Below, in pieces: positions 47,203 through 59,800 of a stretch of DNA of 64,000 nucleotides (the first letter of the stretch is position 1; each line of letters begins with the position of its first letter). Position numbers and translations under genes: made by a program. The stretch comes from Ulota crispa. Its lineage: Eukaryota > Streptophyta > Bryopsida > Orthotrichales > Orthotrichaceae. A model generated the notes under the pieces. That model saw only the letters and a program-made list of their open reading frames with translations. It was not told the origin of the DNA and did no database searches. The stretch spans positions 1,860,001 to 1,924,000 of the forward strand of contig OY987247.1 in the NCBI GenBank assembly GCA_963920765.1, written 5' to 3'.

Positions 47203-47935
47203 TTAACCCCTAAAGGACCACTTGTCGCTACGCGGACAAATGGGATTTTGGGCATGTACTTATGGCTAAATTACTTTGTGTAATTTTTTGAAACTTTTAT
47301 GGAATATAGGGAATTGAAAGATTTGTGTGGGCACCTAATTTTTTCCTTGTTCCGACATTTATTGAAGAAGTTAAAATTGAACTTATGAGAATTTTTGTTT
47401 GGCGGGCAGCCCAAATACTTTTTTAAAAATTGTATTAATTTTTTAAATAAAAATTTGAGGCTAGTTTTTGAGACTTACGTATATGTGGGAAGCTTTGGAT
47501 CATTCAATTCTAATTGATGAGATAAAAGTTATGAGAAGCTTTAGTTTGCGTGTAGGCATAGTTTTGAGATTTTCCACACCTACCCCCAAACTAAAACTTC
47601 TTATAACTTTTATCTCATCAATTAAAATTGAATGATTCAAAGCTTCCCACATATTCGTAAGTCTAAAGAACTAACCTCAAATTTTTATTTAAAAAAAATA
47701 CAATTTTTAGAGAAGTTTTTGCGCTGCCCGCCAAACAAAAATTCTCATAAGTTCAATTTTAACTTCTTCAATAAATAAATGTTGGAATGAGGAAAAAATT
47801 AGATGCCCATATAGATCTTTGAATTCCCCATTTTCCATAAAAGTTTCAAAAAATTACACAAAGTAATTTAGCCATAAGTACATGCCCAAAATCTCATTTG
47901 TCCCCCATAAGGACAAGTGGTCCTTTAGGAGTTAA
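47203..47935. mobile_element. Long fold-back element with TTAA ends, 733 bp
   Basis: The ends are TTAACCCCTAAAGGACCACT and, on the other strand, TTAACTCCTAAAGGACCACT. The two arms mirror each other almost to the centre near 47570, about 360 bases each, with only scattered changes. The CCCCTAAAGGACC tip and TTAA match the TTAA group of this window, so it is probably a piggyBac-type derivative that became a palindrome. Transcription through it would give a long hairpin. A half copy lies at 7462. Confidence 0.9.
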
Positions 47936-48348
47936 AGATGTGTTGTTGAGAGCTTTCCAATGGTATTACATGCATCTAATCTGGATAAATATTTTTTAAT
48001 TGAACATTGTATAGCGCTTCCGCGTAATGGATTCAAACTAGAATTATATTGGGGAAGTAGTTGAGTAAAGCTCATGTTGCTTTTTTCCTTTTTTTAGTAC
48101 TTATTTTTTAACCTGATTCATTTGCTTAGAGAGGCTTTCAGACCACGCTGCGCCCTCATACTCAGTTTCATGAGGTATTTCACTTAGAGGACTTTGTTGA
48201 AGATTTGATGGCAATATATTGTGAATTTTGGCACATTTCAAGTTTCATTAACAAGGCAATCCTACTTGTTCCCCTTCTACTCAAGTGGAAGGTGATTGGA
48301 AATAATTTGTTTTTGTTAATATAGGAATATGCTTTACCAACATTGATA

Positions 48349-48758
48349 AAGGGAATTGATATATGCACACTTGGAGGTTGATATTTGCACACCCCCTGGA
48401 GTAAGTTTTTTATTTCAACCATCATAAAGTTGAATTTGAGAATTTTGAATTTAGATTTGGACTTAGAGACTTTTATTTAGTTTAGAACCATTAAAAACGT
48501 TGCAATTCAATAACACCCAATGAAAAAGTTTAGCTAGGGGGGAAAGTGTTACTTTTACTTTTGTTTGCAAAAATTATAAGCTTTTTTATTGGGTGTTGTT
48601 GAATTGCAACTTTTTTTACAGTTCCAAACACAATCATGGTCTTTAAGTCCAAATCTGAATTCAAAATTCTCAAATTTAGCTTTAGGGTGGTAGAAATCTA
48701 AAATTTACTCCAGAGTTGTGCAAATATTAACCCCCGGTGTGCATATATCAATTCCCTT
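48349..48758. mobile_element. Palindromic MITE, copy 2 (partner 16505-16903)
   Basis: The outer ends are a perfect inverted repeat, AAGGGAATTGATATATGC against GCATATATCAATTCCCTT. Inward, ATCATAAAGTTGAATTTGAG and the matching right half mirror each other around a centre near 48545. Internal words (TTGAATTGCAACTTTTTTT, TGGTAGAAATCTAAAATTTA) match copy 1. Confidence 0.88.
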
Positions 48759-49956
48759 CATAAATGCCTTCAATTTTGGTCAACTCGACCAACACATGGA
48801 AGTTTGTCCTCAGATTATCCCCAATGGTACAAGAAACCACTTCTAGAGCTTTTGGAACACACATGAGTGGCAAGTATAGCTCTAGAATAGTGTTGCATTT
48901 CTCTTTGCAAAACCCGAAGACTAGCTTCCTTAGCTTCTTTACATTCAGAATTGTCAAATTTGAGATGTTGCTGGGATACTACTCATTCTTTCTTAATATT
49001 TTGGGCACCTCTCTAGACTTTTTTAAATAGTGGCTAACAAGTGCAATATTGACACATGACACTTATCTTTAATTGCGGTTGCAACATCTCTCGCAATGTT
49101 GTAACAATTGCAAGGATTTAAAATTCTGGAAAACCACATACACCCAAGAGTCTGTTTGGTGCCTTCAAAACCTTGTTCCAATGCAGGTAGTCTTAGAGAG
49201 ACAGATGGATTTGTTCACATGGAAGATGCAAGTTGCAAGTGACAAATTTCGAGGATAAACAAGGAATGTGCCATTGCTAGAAAATGTTCAATAAGATGAC
49301 TTAGCACACTACAGGCACACAACTCTACACTAAATGTTGCGTTTAGATTGCTCCACACTAATTTCTTACCATTTAACACTACTACAATAATTTTCATCAG
49401 TAATTACTGCAATAAACAAAATTTAAAGGGTCTGGCACAACAACTAAGTTGAGGAAAAACAGATTAACGACATCCATGTAGTAAACCATGTGAAGAGTTA
49501 TGAGGTAACTTTTCCAAGGTAAAACAGCCTAATTGTCAAGGCAACCTAAACGAAACATAAATTGTACGTAGTCTGGATCCAGAAAAATGCTCAATTAACG
49601 GTGTACGAACAAATACTTTTGTCCAATCATTGACGATGCCTGATGAATCTGTTACACTCCCAATCAATGGCTACACGTGCGTGAATGAGTGCAAGAAAGG
49701 TCCATCCATGTCCGGACAGAGCATCCCTTGAACAGGAAAGTACGAAAAAAAAACAGTACTCAATGCTCTTCGGAGCATCACAAAGATAACCTATTCCCAG
49801 GCCTAGATTCCCGGTTGCTAGTTTCTCCTCAGACTACAAAAATCCTCTAAAATCACAGCAATGGAAGCGGATCTCAGGAGGAAGTACCAAGAACACCAGG
49901 CAATATGCCTTGGGTTAACAAGTTTGCTGTCAAGACGAATCACAAACTGACACGAG
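48759..49956. other. Spacer and EF-P 3' flank
   Basis: No coding frame is supported. The final few hundred bases, read on the minus strand, should include the EF-P 3' untranslated region. No inverted-repeat element was recognised. Confidence 0.45.
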
Positions 49957-52657
49957 TCATACATTGGCACGACTCATATACTGACCAGTTCGCGTATCAA
50001 CTTGAATGGAATCCCCTTGGTTGACGAACAGAGGAACATTCACTATAGTTCCCGTTTCTGTTGTCGCTGGCTTTGATCCTCCTGTTAATCAGAAATCAGG
50101 GACATCAGAATTCAGACCACGGTAATCATACTTATTTGCAACACTGTAATCACTAATCATAGTCTCTATTATTAGAATAGTCGTAGCATTAAAAACTCAT
50201 GCTTCATTGGGGATTCTAACGCACCACAGAACGTATTTTCTGAGTACCATATGCAAAAGTTATAAAAGTTCAAAGTTTCATTGGTGGATGATCTATAAAA
50301 CTAGCACAACTCCTGATACAAGTTCTGATAGTAAGACAAGGTAGAGTGGTAGACAATATGTACTCGTTGTGCAAAATGCTGTAGTGCCGCACTCAAGGAG
50401 CTGCAAGAAATTAGGTGTGATTACCTTATTGATTCCAATGTTTTATATTTAAACAGAAAACGTACCCTGAGCTGTATCTCCCTTGTAACCAGGATCTGTT
50501 TGCACGACCTTCACTACCACGGTGATAGGCAACTCTACATCAATGACCTGCAGGCACCATGAAGACGTGACTACCAGATCTTCATGCAAATATGGGAATA
50601 GCATAGCGTGATTGTTATGTACAGCACAAGATTCAATGTACCCAAAAATGCGACGTTGTATACAAAAATACCTTGTCATTCCACAACAAAACGTTACACT
50701 CCATGCCCTCCTTCAGCCATTTGGTCTTGTCGCCAATGTCATTCGCGCCCATCCTGGTCTCTTCAAATGTGGTCTGTTGCAAACACAAAAAAAGTAAAGA
50801 AAGTTGTATTCAATGTTGAACTTACTGAGAGATATTGAATACCAAATCCCTGGTACGAATGAAAACCGAAGAATAACCGACGTAGACATAGTGAATAAAC
50901 AAACTGGAGACATGTCAAGTTGTTGAGAAGGACATACCATGTCCATAAAGACGAATTGGCCAGCATCCATATACGTGTACTGTTTAGATTCCTTGGCAAT
51001 ATTGGCCTCGTCAACCTACAAGTACGCCACTATAAACATCCGTTTTTCACAATTTTGCCTTCATTACATTCTAAAACACAGCTGTGAAATGCAGCCAATC
51101 ACGATATAATTATAAAATCAAAGGCCAGTTCCACGTGGCTTATAAAAACTCATAACTAGACAAACCTGTTCCCCTGCTCTGAAAGTGCGGTCCACTGTGT
51201 TGCCGGTGACATAATTTCGAAGCTTGGTTCGCACAAACGCAGCACCCTTTCCAGGCTTCACATGCAAAAACTCTTCACCACAATGAAAATAGAAGGCATA
51301 AGCTCAACTATCAACTCAACTCTTTTATCAGTAAGAGTTCACAGCTTCCTCAGGACTGCAAGTGTCAAGAAAAAACACTTACATGTACACAACATTCTCC
51401 TAATTTATGAGAAGATTAATAATAGCAGAATTGCAGAGTCCTGTTTCCCATTGCAGTTATTCAGTTTTAAAGCCTAAATGCCCAAAAGTGGCTGCTTCCA
51501 TATCTGTAGAGATTGAGATAACTCGACCAGAAAGCTCCAAGGAATCTGGAAAAAATGCAATGGACTTTCTATTTTGAGCTTAAGCACTTACGGATTAATG
51601 TTAAGTGGATAACGTCTTCAAAAACAACGAAAGTACCAGAATAAGTGGTACTTTATCCAGGAAGTAATTTCAAATGTCCACTGGTACTGTAAAAGGGTAA
51701 ACAGATTCAATGTAACAATGATTTTTTTTTCTTATAAGTACCTTGTACTCGCCATGGTGCCCCGTCTAGTACAATGTTGGTTCCGCCCCTGAACTCGTTG
51801 CTACTTATGGCACAGATCTCTGCATTCAAAACAGTCGACATTAGACGAAATCTTACATGAAGCAAAAACCATATATACATCGACTCTCAAACCTAAAAAC
51901 ACACACAAAAATCAACTTAAAATGCGAAATTCTAGACTTTTCCAGACATTGCACAAAAGCGGTTATCCCATTGTAGTAGCACAAAGGCAAAGAGACGCAA
52001 AGAGGGACAATCTAAACAATTCGCTTCTAATACAACATTTATTTAAATAAAATCAAATGTAGCTAAGATAATTCACAGCTAGTACTTCAAACCACATTGC
52101 TTATCAAAGCAAGGACTTACAGAAATCGCTTATCACCTAATTACGATAAAAAAATAGGTTGATTCAACGAGAAACAGCCGAAACTATAAACCTAAGATAC
52201 AGAAAGCAAGAAACAACTAATACAGCAAACACAAAATAAGAAACTCCTACGAATTATTAAACCCAAAACCCCGAAAGATCTGAAATCTGAGTCACAAAAG
52301 TAAGAATAACCAATGAGATCCCTAGAAAAACACGAGAAAGCGCGGCGAACAATCTTTTGAGCTTACAAAGGCCACAATCAGTGTCTGCACTCTCTCCGTA
52401 ACCAATGCTAAGAAAATTAACTGCTGTTTTTATCTAATAAATCGGACACAAATACCAGTATTACTCTTGAAAATTACAGGAATTTCTAGAAGCGCATTAC
52501 CTAGAGTGGAGAACCGGCGGGTACGCAAAGAAGGCGTCGGCGTCGGCAATGTGACTGCATATTGGCCGCTCCTAAAGGACGTAGACGCAGCAGAAGTGGC
52601 AGTAATCCTCGTTGAGAGAGACGATGTAAACGCCCGTGAGGCCGCCATGGCAACCAT
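49957..52657 (-). CDS. Elongation factor P, organelle-targeted (plastid type)
   Basis: Seven exons on the minus strand: 52657-52501, 51819-51742, 51272-51166, 51015-50938, 50773-50672, 50547-50466 and 50081-49957; every join keeps frame, giving 242 residues. EF-P relieves ribosome stalling at proline runs. Residues 1-52 form a Ser/Thr/Arg-rich, acid-poor targeting peptide ([17 protein letters not shown]). The mature part carries the KOW-like domain with [17 protein letters not shown] (Lys87 aligns with the modified Lys34 of E. coli), the QYTYMD...FVFMD segment, and the C-terminal OB domain ending [20 protein letters not shown] second in-frame ATG at 52648 could also start it. Plastid rather than mitochondrial targeting is inferred from family knowledge. 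It shares an upstream region with TOP3B. Confidence 0.96.
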
Positions 52658-53806
52658 TCCTCGTGAGAATCTCTTGCGGTTTCCAAAATCTGGTGCACAA
52701 AATGCCGCAATCCGAAGAGAGTTTTCCGAAGAGAGAGTTTAGTCGAAGAAACAGAGTTGCGCGCATGTGTTGGATATGAAGAAAGAAGAGATAGCATTCG
52801 GAGGGCATGAATGAATAAAATGCAACGAATGATAAAAGTAGATGAATAGATTGTAACAGAGTTCAGTTTACCCATGTGGCGATCCTTTTACTGCTTGGGT
52901 AAATTAACATGTGTGGATAAAAGACTTGCGTAGGTATAAACTTGCAGAGGTAAAAGCCTATGTAGGTACATATTTGTTTGGATAAAAAACTTGCATAGGT
53001 ATAAACTTGCATGAAAAAGAATGTATGTGTAAGAAATTGTATGTGTAAAAACTCATGGGTAAATAACAAAAAAATAAAACAAAATTGCGTGGGTGCGTGG
53101 GTAGAAAACAAAAATATAAAAAAAATGGTGTAAATAATTACTACGTGGGTAAAAAATCTATGTAGGTAAAAAAAAAATTTGTGTGAGGAAATAGTGACGT
53201 TCCTTTTACTACATAGGTAAAAATATATGGGTATAGAACAAAAAATGCTTTGCATAAAGGAATGTTTTGTAAATAAAGATAAACATTTTATTGCTTGAGT
53301 AAAGTTTGAAATTGAAATGCGCATATAAAAAATAAGAATCATTTTCTTGCAAGCCAGGGAAATGTTTTTCATAATTGGGCTTCAAATTATTTCGCATCCC
53401 ATCAGATATTTCGCATCCCATCAGACCGACGGGTGCCCCACTGCCCCTATACTAATAGACGATATTAGTGGATAAATTGAATGCAAAGGATGATAGAATT
53501 GGATGAATTCAACGCAACGAATGATAAAAGCGGATGCAAAATAAGCATGCAGATGAACGACGACGGATGCTTTTCGTCGCTCGTTCCGTCCCGAATTCAA
53601 AATCTCGTCGACGGCAACCAACGTTCGTCTTTGATTTCGAACTCTCGGAGCGCCATGTGAAGAAGCCCTAGAAGACGATCCAAGTGCTCGCAAACGGTGT
53701 TTATCAAAGAGATTTTTGATATTGATGCGATTTTGGAGAAACTTTGAGCTGAACTGAGCTGTAGTCAAAAAGGTTTAGAAATCTTCGGTGATTCGGGCTG
53801 ATCGCC
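52658..53806. promoter_or_regulatory. Shared upstream region of divergent EF-P and TOP3B
   Basis: The two start codons face apart, 1.15 kb from each other. Flanking parts (52658-52860 and 53440-53806) have higher GC and probably hold each leader. The middle is an AT-rich degenerate tandem repeat. The related words GATGAATGAATAAAATGCAACGAATGATAAAAG (52805, in part) and CAACGCAACGAATGATAAAAG (53509) occur on both sides. Whether the promoter acts in both directions is unknown. Confidence 0.5.
52900..53235 (+). repeat. Degenerate short tandem repeat between EF-P and TOP3B
   Basis: Diverged copies of words such as ACTTGCATAGGTATAAACTTGC, GTGGGTAAAAA and TATGTAGGTAAAAA recur for about 330 bases with spacing of 13-30 bases. 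The strand bias (GGTA with A-runs) leaves the opposite strand open for 169 codons of Phe/Tyr-rich sequence, which is not protein-like. Confidence 0.75.
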
Positions 53807-56800
53807 ATGGCGCCGTCGGTGCTCATGGTCTGTATCTCATTACTTTCATGAAATCTTTGGAAACGTTAATCGATTCTTTCGGCTGAGATCTTAACTTAAA
53901 TGGCTTGCGAAGTGATAGATTGATTGCTTCATCCTTTTGATTGGTGATATATACTTTTAGTTAAAAAGAAATCTGGATTTTTCTTACAGTTCATGTTTAT
54001 TTGAAATCAGGTCGCGGAGAAGCCCAGCATTGCTTTGTCTATCGCCAATTTTCTCTCGCACGGCCGGGTAAGCTTATTATTTGTGTAACCTGATTATCTG
54101 TGATTGATTAGTTATGGATACATCTACTTAATTTTTGTGCTTTGATTTTTCTCCTTGGTTGTTTAGAATGTGCACTTTTGTGATATTCCACGGTCTGATT
54201 GATGCTTCTTTTCAGTAGATATGTTTCTCTATAATTGCTCCTTCTCTGTTTAAATGGAATCGAATTGTGCCGGGTAATACTTGTGTAACCTGATGTCTAT
54301 GATTGATTAGTTATGGCATACGTCTACTTTTTTTTGTGCCGTGAGCTTTATCTCCTTGGTTGTTTAGAATGTGCACTTTTGTGATATTCCTTGGTCTGAT
54401 CGATGCTTCTTTTCAGTAGATATGTTTCTCTATAATTGCATCTCATCTATTTAAATAGAATCGAATTGTGATATATTCTAATCTGTCGTATACTCCAACG
54501 TGCCTCCAAAATGGCGGGCCATACAGTGAATGCATTTCTTCGATCAAATGGTGTATTTTTTTTTACCTTGGGATTGTAATTAAAAGAGGGGAATGGATTT
54601 TTCTTAGTGAGTAGTAAGTCAATTAAGAATTGACTTGGGAGCTGAGGATGTCCTTTTCTTTGGCTGAATGATTACTCAATTTATCCATCCAGAGATATAT
54701 TAATACATTTTGTTCGTATTATCATTAAACCTATAAAATAGTGTATAATACAATAACGGTGGAGCTGCTCGATAACATGCATTACGGTTTTATCGTGATA
54801 GTTAGCTTTGTTACGTTATAAGTTCTCATGGCATTACAACATAAAGTGATTCTGGTAAAGTGTTGTATTTGTTGATGAACGCTCGACGACATAGTCTTAC
54901 AATCTGTCGTGAAACAGATGTCAAGTAGGAGATCTTACTTGGACGTACACGAGCTCGATGGGAGTTTCAGGGGGATGCCTGTCCGGTTTAAGGTTACATC
55001 GGTGATTGGTCATGTTCTCAGGTGTGTAGCTCCATATTTTATTTCCTCAGTGACTTGTGAATACTTTTTTCCTTGTGTATCGAGCAGGATTTCTTTTCTA
55101 AGATGTCCAGGAGATTAATTTTCTGAGTCATTTAGATGCTGAATTCCGTACATCGCAGATGGAAACTCGTGTCTTGGGGTCATATTCATGCACACGATTG
55201 ACCTATCTTTTCTTCTTCTTCTTTTCTCAGCATAGATTTCCCTTCAAAGTACCAGAGTTGGGATGCCACTGATCCCTTTGAGCTGTTTGAAGCACCAACA
55301 ATAAAAGCTGAATCCAATCCCAAGGTATGAGCAAAGTTTGTTTTGCATTGCTGACTCTGTGAATGCAAAATGCTTCACATGTTCTTTCATACATTATAAT
55401 TACACTCATTCTTGGGTGCTCGCTATTGCAGCCACAGCATTTACTTCCAAGAAGACTTTGAAGTTCTGTGATGTTCTAGTCCGTGATATTTGAAGCGGCA
55501 ATTGGAGTTGATTAGTGCTAAGGTGTGCTTGTTTGGGAGTGTAGGCTCATGTGTGCAAGCATCTCCAACAAGAGGCTCGTGGCTGTGATTATCTGGTGCT
55601 ATGGCTTGATTGTGATCGAGAAGGAGAAAATATTTGCTTCGAAGGTAGTGAGATAATGACCTCTAAAAGTTTCCATCGCCACCAAGGTCAAGATGGCATC
55701 TGCTGTCATTTATTGAATTTGTTGGTGGAACCTGCTTATTTGATTTGCGTCTATCTGCTTACTGATTTGCGGCTCGTGCTGATGAACTATTATGTTTCCG
55801 GTTCCAGTGATGGAGACTGCTGTACCAGTTTTGAGAAAGTTACCAGGGCAACAAGTCTTTCGAGCCAAATTTTCAGCTATCAGTGAGAAGGACGTCCGAA
55901 CGGCAATGAGCACTCTTGGCGAGCCCAATAAGAATGAGGCTTTGTCAGTAGACGCAAGGCAGGAAATAGATTTAAAAGTTGGTGTAGCATTTACACGTTT
56001 CCAGACTCGATATTTTCAAGGAAAATACGGCAACCTTGATGCCAGTGTTATCTCGTACGTCTTTGGGGTAATTCCCACTCCTTTTTGCTTTTTGATGTTA
56101 TGAGAACTACATCTAGATTAAACTGAAAGTATCTGTGCTGTGTAAAAGTGACAGAGGTATTGTAGGCTTGGACGTGCTGTTTTATGGTTATTAACTCCGA
56201 ATGAAACAGGCAATGGGGTTTGACATTCATTCGGAAGACAATTTTGTGGCACAAGTTTGCGAAAAATTCTTAATTTATCTGAGTATCACCTTAGTAACTT
56301 TGTTACCATAGTCTCGGCTTCTGTAACGATGTTTCATTGCTCGTTTCTGTTGGTTTGTTAGAATTTGATCAATGATTCTTCCGTTGTTCATACCAGGTAT
56401 GGACCTTGCCAAACACCGACTCTTGGCTTTTGTGTGGAACGCCACCTCCGAATCACGACTTTTATTCCAGAGCCTTTTTGGGTAGTGAGACCGCATATAA
56501 GCAAAGGTGGGCATCAGTTGATGCTAGAATGGGACCGTAATCGTCTTTTTGATCGTGAGGTAATAGGCATCTGCTTGTCTCTGTTTTTTTGTTGTCTGCG
56601 AGTTTTGGATGCGCTATTTTCGTGGATGATAAATAATTGTGAGTTCAGGTTTTATTAAGAGTTCTGTTTTTTCAGTATCTTAACTCTGGTAGGGAGTTTA
56701 TTTTCCATAATGATCAGTAATGCTAGAATATCAGCTGTTCCAGTTGACGTACTTACTTTCTCCTCTCCTGATAGGCTGATCAAATCCTCTATTTTGTACT

Positions 56801-59800
56801 CTTTCTCGTTGGCCTCTAAGACGTGCTGCTGATTTGAGTGGTGATTTCATGTTATGCTTTCAGCATTTGATTGTAGCAGAAAGTAGACGATTATTGAAAT
56901 TGATCTGTAATTTTTGAATTGTTCTTTTGGGTGCTTATAACATACGTATGCTGCAGGCCGCAATGCTATTCCAGAAGCTGGTATCTGATGCCAAAGCAGT
57001 TCGTGTTACGGATGTCACAAAAAAAGAAGATAGAAAGGCCCGTCCACATGGCCTCAACACAGTTGACATGCTCAAGGTGACTTCCCCACCGCTGCTTAGT
57101 CACGCATGTGAGCCAGTTTGGGGCGGAAGTTGTGCCCATTTTTTTCATTTTTTGTCTTGGTATTCATCTACGACCTTGTTCAGATGTTTATGGAGACCTT
57201 GAGTTATGAGGAAAGGGTTTTACTATGCAATCAGTTCAAATACCTCGAATGTGATGGGCAGTTTCAAGGAACATAAATTTGATGTGATGTGACCAAAATG
57301 AGAGATTTTTGACGCGTCTTCTATGCAGTATTCTACTGATCACTCGTTGATGCAATGCTAGACCTATTTCTCATCACACAATGTATGCATTGCTCATTGT
57401 ATTGGTCACGATGTTTGATCACTTGCTGGATATTTGATGTAGGTGGCATCAAGTGCACTTAACATGGGTCCACATCATGCCATGCAAATTGCTGAGCGCC
57501 TCTATACACAAGGCTATTTAAGGTATACTGCTGCAAGATCTGATTCTCGTAAAGTGCTGATTTTACATCTTGGTTGATTTTAAGCCGCACTACCTTGATG
57601 TTATAGCAGCTGGATGACATAGTTATCTTTGACCTGTCCACTGCCTGGAACGCGTCCTTTCCTTAACTGTGAAAGCAGGTACTACTACCAGCTCAATTTG
57701 AGTACATGCGGCGTTTAGGCCTTCATCCTTTTTGTGCGACTTATCACAAAAATTCCTTTTGGTGCAGTTATCCTCGAACAGAGAGCACAGCATATCCAGC
57801 AAGTTATGATATCCGTGAAGCTCTTTCAGCACACAGAAACCATCCAATTTGGGGAGACTATGCATCCTCTTTGATGTCCCTGGGCCCTCATCCTCCTAAG
57901 GCAGGGGTTGACGTAGGTGACCATCCTCCTATCACCCCAATGAGATCAGCGACTGAGTCAGAGCTAGGTGGAGGGGACGCCTGGAGATTATATGAATACG
58001 TTACTCGACATTTTCTTGGCAGTGTGAGCCCTGATTGCAGATACACAAGGTGAGGTGAAATCTTCTGTTATTGGTATCTCTTTGTAATTAGTCTTATTTC
58101 AAGTGTTCTTTCGTTGTGCCATTGTGATGCACAAACGATCTCATATCGGTTTGTGTTATCTTTTCTATCAGAACAAAGGTCACTTTTGCTGCTGGAGGTG
58201 AGAAATTTTCTGCGAGTGGGCGAACAGTGTCCTTTGCAGGATTCACTGCTGTGATGCCATGGCTTGCTGTGGCAGATGAAATTCTGCCACCTATTTCTGC
58301 TGGAGAGTCGATTCCAATGACAGATGTGGAACTCTACCAGGTCGGTGTTTCTTTGATGCCTATGACTTTGTTCATTTAAAGAAGTAGTATAATTTGATGT
58401 TGTGATTTTGAGAATTTGTAGCTGTATGATATGGCATACTCATGATTCGTTGCTACTTGTTTACTGCTTGATCCTGCATCCTTCATTTAGTGTCAGTTTT
58501 GTTATCATCTGTTAACTTCGATCTACTTTTCTTCAATATTGAATCAACTTGATCATAATTTCTGGCTTTTTGATGTGGAACGCAGTGATTCTCCCAGCTT
58601 GTAGCACATCTCTCAACTGTTACTAATACCTGGTGATTAGGTTGCAATAATTTGTTAAAGTTTTTCTGTTGATATTTCAGGGGCGAACTTCAGCTCCAGA
58701 CTATTTAACTGAGAGTGAACTCATAACTCTAATGGAAAAGCATGGCATAGGCACCGATGCGTCCATTTCTGTGCACATCAACAACATTTGTGAACGTAAT
58801 TATGCACAGGTGACATGATGGTTACTTTGCTATCAAATCAAATACACTTCTTTTGCATACTCTTATGTTGTTGTTTGCAGGATTCATTGATTCTGTATCG
58901 TTCTTTGTATTTTTTCTTATGGCTTTCTTTTTGGGCTCCAAAACACATGAGTTTCTTCATGAGAACTAATCACGAGTGCCACCAAGAATACTCAGAGTAA
59001 AGGATGCTCTTGTGCTCAGGTACAATCGGGCAGACGACTGGTGCCAACACCGTTAGGTATCACGCTCGTACGTGGATATCAAGTAATAGATGTGGATCTC
59101 TGCCTTCCTGACATTCGTAGTTTCATCGAGAAACAAATAACACTCATCGCCAAGGGACAGGCAGAGTACGCTCGGGTGGTACGCCATGTCTTACAAGAGT
59201 TCGCTGCCAAGTTCTCCTACTTTGTTGCCCAGGTAACCTCGTGAAGATAATTTTATACCAACGCCTAAGTATGGACTTCTTCCTAGAAATCTAGCTACTT
59301 CATTTTAAAATTGAAACTGCAAAATTATTTTTCCCTTTGTTCTCTGTGCTTTTTTCACAATATTTTTGCAATTATTGTCAGCATGAGTTTTCGTCCTCAT
59401 GTGTTTTGATTCTAATGGGCAGATCGAGAAAATGGATTCCCTTCTCGAGGCGCAGTTCTCTCCTCTTGCGGACTCTGGAAAGCCTTTAAGCAAATGTGGG
59501 AAGTGTTTGCGCTATATGAAGTACATAGCCATGCGACCTTCACGTCTATATTGTCCCTCGTGTGAAGAAGTGCATGCCCTTCCCCAAAACGGTCACATAA
59601 AGGTATATCTGCACTTTTTTTGCTAAAAACATGTGTGGGTACGCAGAGAACACCTGGCTGGCATTTGTCACCGTGGTGTCATCTTTCCGTTGTAGAGGTG
59701 TCCGCATTTTTTTAAAACATTCTGCATGTATTTTGCAGCTGTACAAGGAGATTACTTGCCCTCTTGACAACTTCGAGCTGGTGCTCTTCTCCCTTGCGGG

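Noticed and set aside
52863-53372. Minus-strand 169-codon Phe/Tyr-rich frame
   Set aside because: It comes from the degenerate A-rich tandem repeat between EF-P and TOP3B. It has no family, biased composition and repeated FFFYL-type words.
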